This document shows positions 61,609 to 64,000 of a stretch of 64,000 nt of DNA, piece after piece; the stretch's first letter is position 1; each line of letters begins with the position of its first letter. The notes beneath the pieces are model-generated. The model saw only the letters and a list, made by a program, of their open reading frames with translations, was not told the DNA's origin and ran no database searches. The DNA is from Bryobacterales bacterium (GTDB lineage: Bacteria; Acidobacteriota; Terriglobia; Bryobacterales; UBA6623). The stretch is from contig JAJDZN010000057.1 of the NCBI GenBank assembly GCA_022824585.1, positions 1-64,000 on the forward strand. Reading direction: 5' to 3'. The position numbers were made by a program, and so were the translations under genes.

Positions 61609-63693
61609 CTAGAGGGCCGCCCTCTCTAGCTTAGCCGGGCTGTGCTTGCGCTGGAACGGCTCGCTGAGCACGATCTGCATGATCATGTGCTGGAGCCGGA
61701 ATCCCGCCGGCGCCGTTTCCCGCACGATCCGGTCAAGTGCCGGCTGGTCCGACGCATCCACTGCCCGGCCGAGGGCGAAAGCCAGCAGGTGCGCGGCGAA
61801 AGCGCGCGCGAAGCGGTCCTTCTCGGCCAAGATCGCGTCCTTGAATTCCACGATGTTGTCGAACTGGTGGCGTCCGAAGAGCAGGCCGGCCGAGTCCACC
61901 TCGCGGCCGTTGTCATACGTGTCCCGCCATACTCCGGTCGGTCCGTAGTTCTCCAAGGCGAAGCCCAGCGGATCGAGCTTGGCATGGCAGGCCGCGCAGT
62001 CCGGGTTGGACCGGTGTTGCTCGAAGATCTCTCGCAGGGTCAGGTTCGCCGCCCGGCCGCCTGCCGCCTCGTCGGGGAGGGGCGGCACGCCGGCCGGCGT
62101 GGGGTCGGGCGGGTCGTTGAAGATGACACCCGCGAGCCAGGCTCCGCGCGTGATGGGCTGCGTTCGCAGCGGGTTCGACGTCATTGTCATGACCGCCGCG
62201 GTGGTGATCACGCCGCCCTGGCGGCGGTCGGTGATGGGGACCCGGCGAAACGGGACCGCTGTCGGCGGCACCTTCGCCGGACGGGTGCCGTCGCGGTACC
62301 ACGAGTCCAGCAGCTCGCTGCGGTAGCTATAGTCCGAGTCGACCAATTCCAGGATCGAGCGGTTCTCGACCAGGATGGTCTCGAACAGCAGCAGGGGCTC
62401 CAGCATCATGTGCATGCTGGCCCGGAACTTTGCGAAGTAGAAGTCCGGGTGCCGTTCGCGGTCGGGCACCGAGGCCACGATGCGTTCGAGCTGGAGCCAT
62501 TGCGTGGGAAAACTGTCGCAGAATCGCTTCAGGCGGGGGTCCTTCAGCATGCGCTCCACCTGCGCCCGCAGCACGGCGGGGTCGCCCAGGGTGCCCTGGG
62601 CGGCCAGGTCGAGCAGGGCTTGGTCCGGAATGCTGCCCCAGAGGAAAAACGACAGGCGCGACGCGAGCTCGAAATCGTCAAGTTGCCGGGCTGCCTCGCC
62701 GGAGCCGGCCCGCTCGTAAAGGTAGAGGAAGCGCGGCGACGCCAAAGCGGCCGAGACAGCCGCCTTCATGCTGTCGGCGTAGGACTGTCCGGATTCCATC
62801 CGCGCGGCGACATGGCGGGCATAGCGCTCGAGGAGGGCGTCGTCAGCCGGCCGTCGAAACGCCCGCGTGAGGAAGTCGCGCAAGGTCGCTCTGGCCACAG
62901 TGCCGGTGGTTTCCGATTCCGGCGGCGGCGCGAACAGCCGCTCCCATGCGCCGCTGGTCAACCTGTTGAAGTCCGCGCTGTCGAGAATGGACCTGCCGAG
63001 ATTGAGGAACGACGCCATCAGCAGCGGGGACAGAGTGAGATGGTCGCCGCGGTTGTCGAAGCCGTGCTCCGCCCGCAGGTCTTGGGGAAACGGGGCAACG
63101 CCGGCCAGCCGCTTGTCGATCAGCTGCGACTTGCCGAGCGGACGGCTGCCGACCTTGAGCTCGTCGGGCATGCGGCCCGACTCCGGACGGAAGTGGCCAT
63201 AGGATCGCAGCATGCGCTCGGGCAGCGCGAAGACGTCGATTCGCAGATCGAGCAGGTCTTGGACCGCGTTGTTGTACTGGAACCGGTTCATGCGCCGCAT
63301 CGGCGTGTGAGGAAGCGCGGCCCGCGGGTCCAGCGTTCCGTGCAGCAGCTTGCGCAACTCTGCCACGAGTCGCTGGCGCTGCTCCGCCGCCAGGCGGGGC
63401 TCGCTCTCCGGGGGCATGATCCCCGAGTCGAGGGCTTCGACCAAGTTCCGCAGCAGCTCGGGATCGTTGGTGAGGTCTGAGGCGCTGTGAAGTCTCGACA
63501 GGTCGACGTTCCCGAACAGATTGCCGCCTTCGCCGTGGCACTTGACGCAACTCTGGCGAAATACCGGCTGGAGAACGCTCTGCAGGACGTCACCCTTGGC
63601 CGCCACGAGAGATGGCACCGCGAAAATCGCTGCTGCAACGAGACAGATCCAGCGAGCACCCCAGGCAAATTGCCGAAACACGACCTGCATCAT
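61609..63693 (-). CDS. DUF1592-family multidomain c-type cytochrome
   Basis: The 694-residue protein has a signal peptide and an N-terminal CVKCH haem site (Cys49, Cys52, His53). The DUF1587/1592/1588/1585 chain typical of Planctomycete-type cytochromes follows: RRMNRFQYNNAVQDLLDL, FLTRAFRRPADD, DFELASRLSFFLWGSIPD and CAACHAKLDPLGFALENYG (second CxxCH). It should carry electrons from an unknown periplasmic oxidation. Start at the double ATG (63693); a longer frame to 63786 lacks a signal at the start. It is followed by the DUF1552 gene. Confidence 0.93.
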   Translation of the reverse strand: MMQVVFRQFAWGARWICLVAAAIFAVPSLVAAKGDVLQSVLQPVFRQSCVKCHGEGGNLFGNVDLSRLHSASDLTNDPELLRNLVEALDSGIMPPESEPRLAAEQRQRLVAELRKLLHGTLDPRAALPHTPMRRMNRFQYNNAVQDLLDLRIDVFALPERMLRSYGHFRPESGRMPDELKVGSRPLGKSQLIDKRLAGVAPFPQDLRAEHGFDNRGDHLTLSPLLMASFLNLGRSILDSADFNRLTSGAWERLFAPPPESETTGTVARATLRDFLTRAFRRPADDALLERYARHVAARMESGQSYADSMKAAVSAALASPRFLYLYERAGSGEAARQLDDFELASRLSFFLWGSIPDQALLDLAAQGTLGDPAVLRAQVERMLKDPRLKRFCDSFPTQWLQLERIVASVPDRERHPDFYFAKFRASMHMMLEPLLLFETILVENRSILELVDSDYSYRSELLDSWYRDGTRPAKVPPTAVPFRRVPITDRRQGGVITTAAVMTMTSNPLRTQPITRGAWLAGVIFNDPPDPTPAGVPPLPDEAAGGRAANLTLREIFEQHRSNPDCAACHAKLDPLGFALENYGPTGVWRDTYDNGREVDSAGLLFGRHQFDNIVEFKDAILAEKDRFARAFAAHLLAFALGRAVDASDQPALDRIVRETAPAGFRLQHMIMQIVLSEPFQRKHSPAKLERAAL

Positions 63694-64000
63694 GACAGCG
63701 CCTTCGAGGGCCCGCCGAATCGAGCCAGCCAGGCTCGCGGGCCAAGCCCCGCCGGAGGGGCTTCGGAAGATGCTCCCTCCGCTCAAGTTAGTGCGATTGT
63801 ACCGAAGCGTGCCGCCAATCGGGGCACGAAGTTCCCACCTGCGCGCGGCGGCCTTGGTGTCACCGGCGAGATGAAGCGGTGGCGTGCAGCCTAGTCGGAC
63901 GCCGTGCGCGTGGCGCTCCCTGATGCCTTGAGCCGATGCCCGCTCTTGATCAGAAACCCGCGGAGGTCTTGACGTCGGCTGTTGGCTGAGCGGCGCGTAG
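63694..64000. other. Intergenic region to window end, no gene recognised
   Basis: This upstream region of the DUF1592 gene contains TACAAT on the minus strand (complement of ATTGTA, 63796-63801) as a possible -10 with a ~100-base leader. Short open frames lack motifs. Confidence 0.45.

Noticed and set aside
61642-63480. 612-codon plus-strand open frame
   Set aside because: It lies antisense to the clearly homologous DUF1592 gene and has no family motif; high GC produces such shadows.
1-64000. Possible tRNA genes, CRISPR array, insertion sequence or prophage
   Set aside because: No cloverleaf, repeat-spacer pattern, transposase motif or phage structural gene was seen in either strand.

Overview
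The window is a GC-rich (apart from a few AT-rich promoter patches), densely packed bacterial chromosome segment with 51 intact or nearly intact protein genes. I see no tRNA, rRNA, CRISPR array, insertion sequence or phage gene. The gene content points to Acidobacteriota of the Bryobacterales/Solibacter type. The evidence is a secreted subtilase carrying the Solibacter-type C-terminal domain (TIGR03437), a DUF1592/DUF1552 pair, several secreted beta-propellers, two Tat- or Sec-exported sulfatases, Gfo/Idh/MocA and TIM-barrel sugar enzymes, and coproporphyrin-type haem synthesis (ChdC) in an organism that also has a Gram-negative rod operon. Assignment to this lineage, and to a polymer-degrading or host-associated lifestyle, is inference.

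Layout. 1-6500: a truncated inositol-3-phosphate synthase with an N-terminal HTH-like extension, coproheme decarboxylase, then a three-gene PQQ-catabolism-associated set (binding protein, YVTN propeller, di-haem peroxidase) and an O-antigen-ligase-like membrane protein. 6500-11700: housekeeping genes (PepA, an AAA ATPase, a PhnP-like metallo-hydrolase, RibF, LacD-type aldolase). 11700-20000: secreted catabolic genes (a GH29-like protein and a sialidase that are divergent across 52 bp, a sulfatase, a BamB-like propeller, a cyclase-family hydrolase) plus a DUF4143 ATPase. 19.7-27.6 kb: a soluble sulfite-oxidase-like molybdoenzyme, a DUF885 peptidase, TRAP-associated TatT and DctP without membrane subunits, a sugar isomerase, a TPR remnant and a large PQQ-type propeller. 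27.6-36.0 kb: RNase E/G with a large insertion in its S1 domain, and the complete mreB-mreC-mreD-mrdA-rodA operon with a recognisable promoter. 36.4-41.0 kb: two sugar enzymes, a TPR protein and two small exported proteins of unknown function. 41.0-53.7 kb: the subtilase, a heparinase-like protein, Nth, GlpD, PyrD, Add, a second sulfatase, an enoyl-CoA hydratase, and an exported redox pair (DsbD-alpha domain plus TlpA). 53.7-64.0 kb: a propeller-PHP hydrolase, a lipoprotein cyclase, a secreted protein made of four Cache-like domains in an A-B-A-B order, a NIPSNAP protein, and the DUF1552/DUF1592 pair.

Taken together, the catabolic genes suggest desulfation and deglycosylation of complex sugars outside the cytoplasm, followed by intracellular sugar oxidation and isomerisation. 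The redox proteins (CxxCH peroxidase, DUF1592, TlpA/DsbD-alpha, sulfite-oxidase-like enzyme) point to an elaborate periplasm.

Two observations stand out. One is the exported four-Cache protein, which has no transmembrane or output domain. The other is window-wide: at least a dozen genes have a TAnAnT-like hexamer 5-11 bases before the start codon, which suggests leaderless or very short-leader transcripts.
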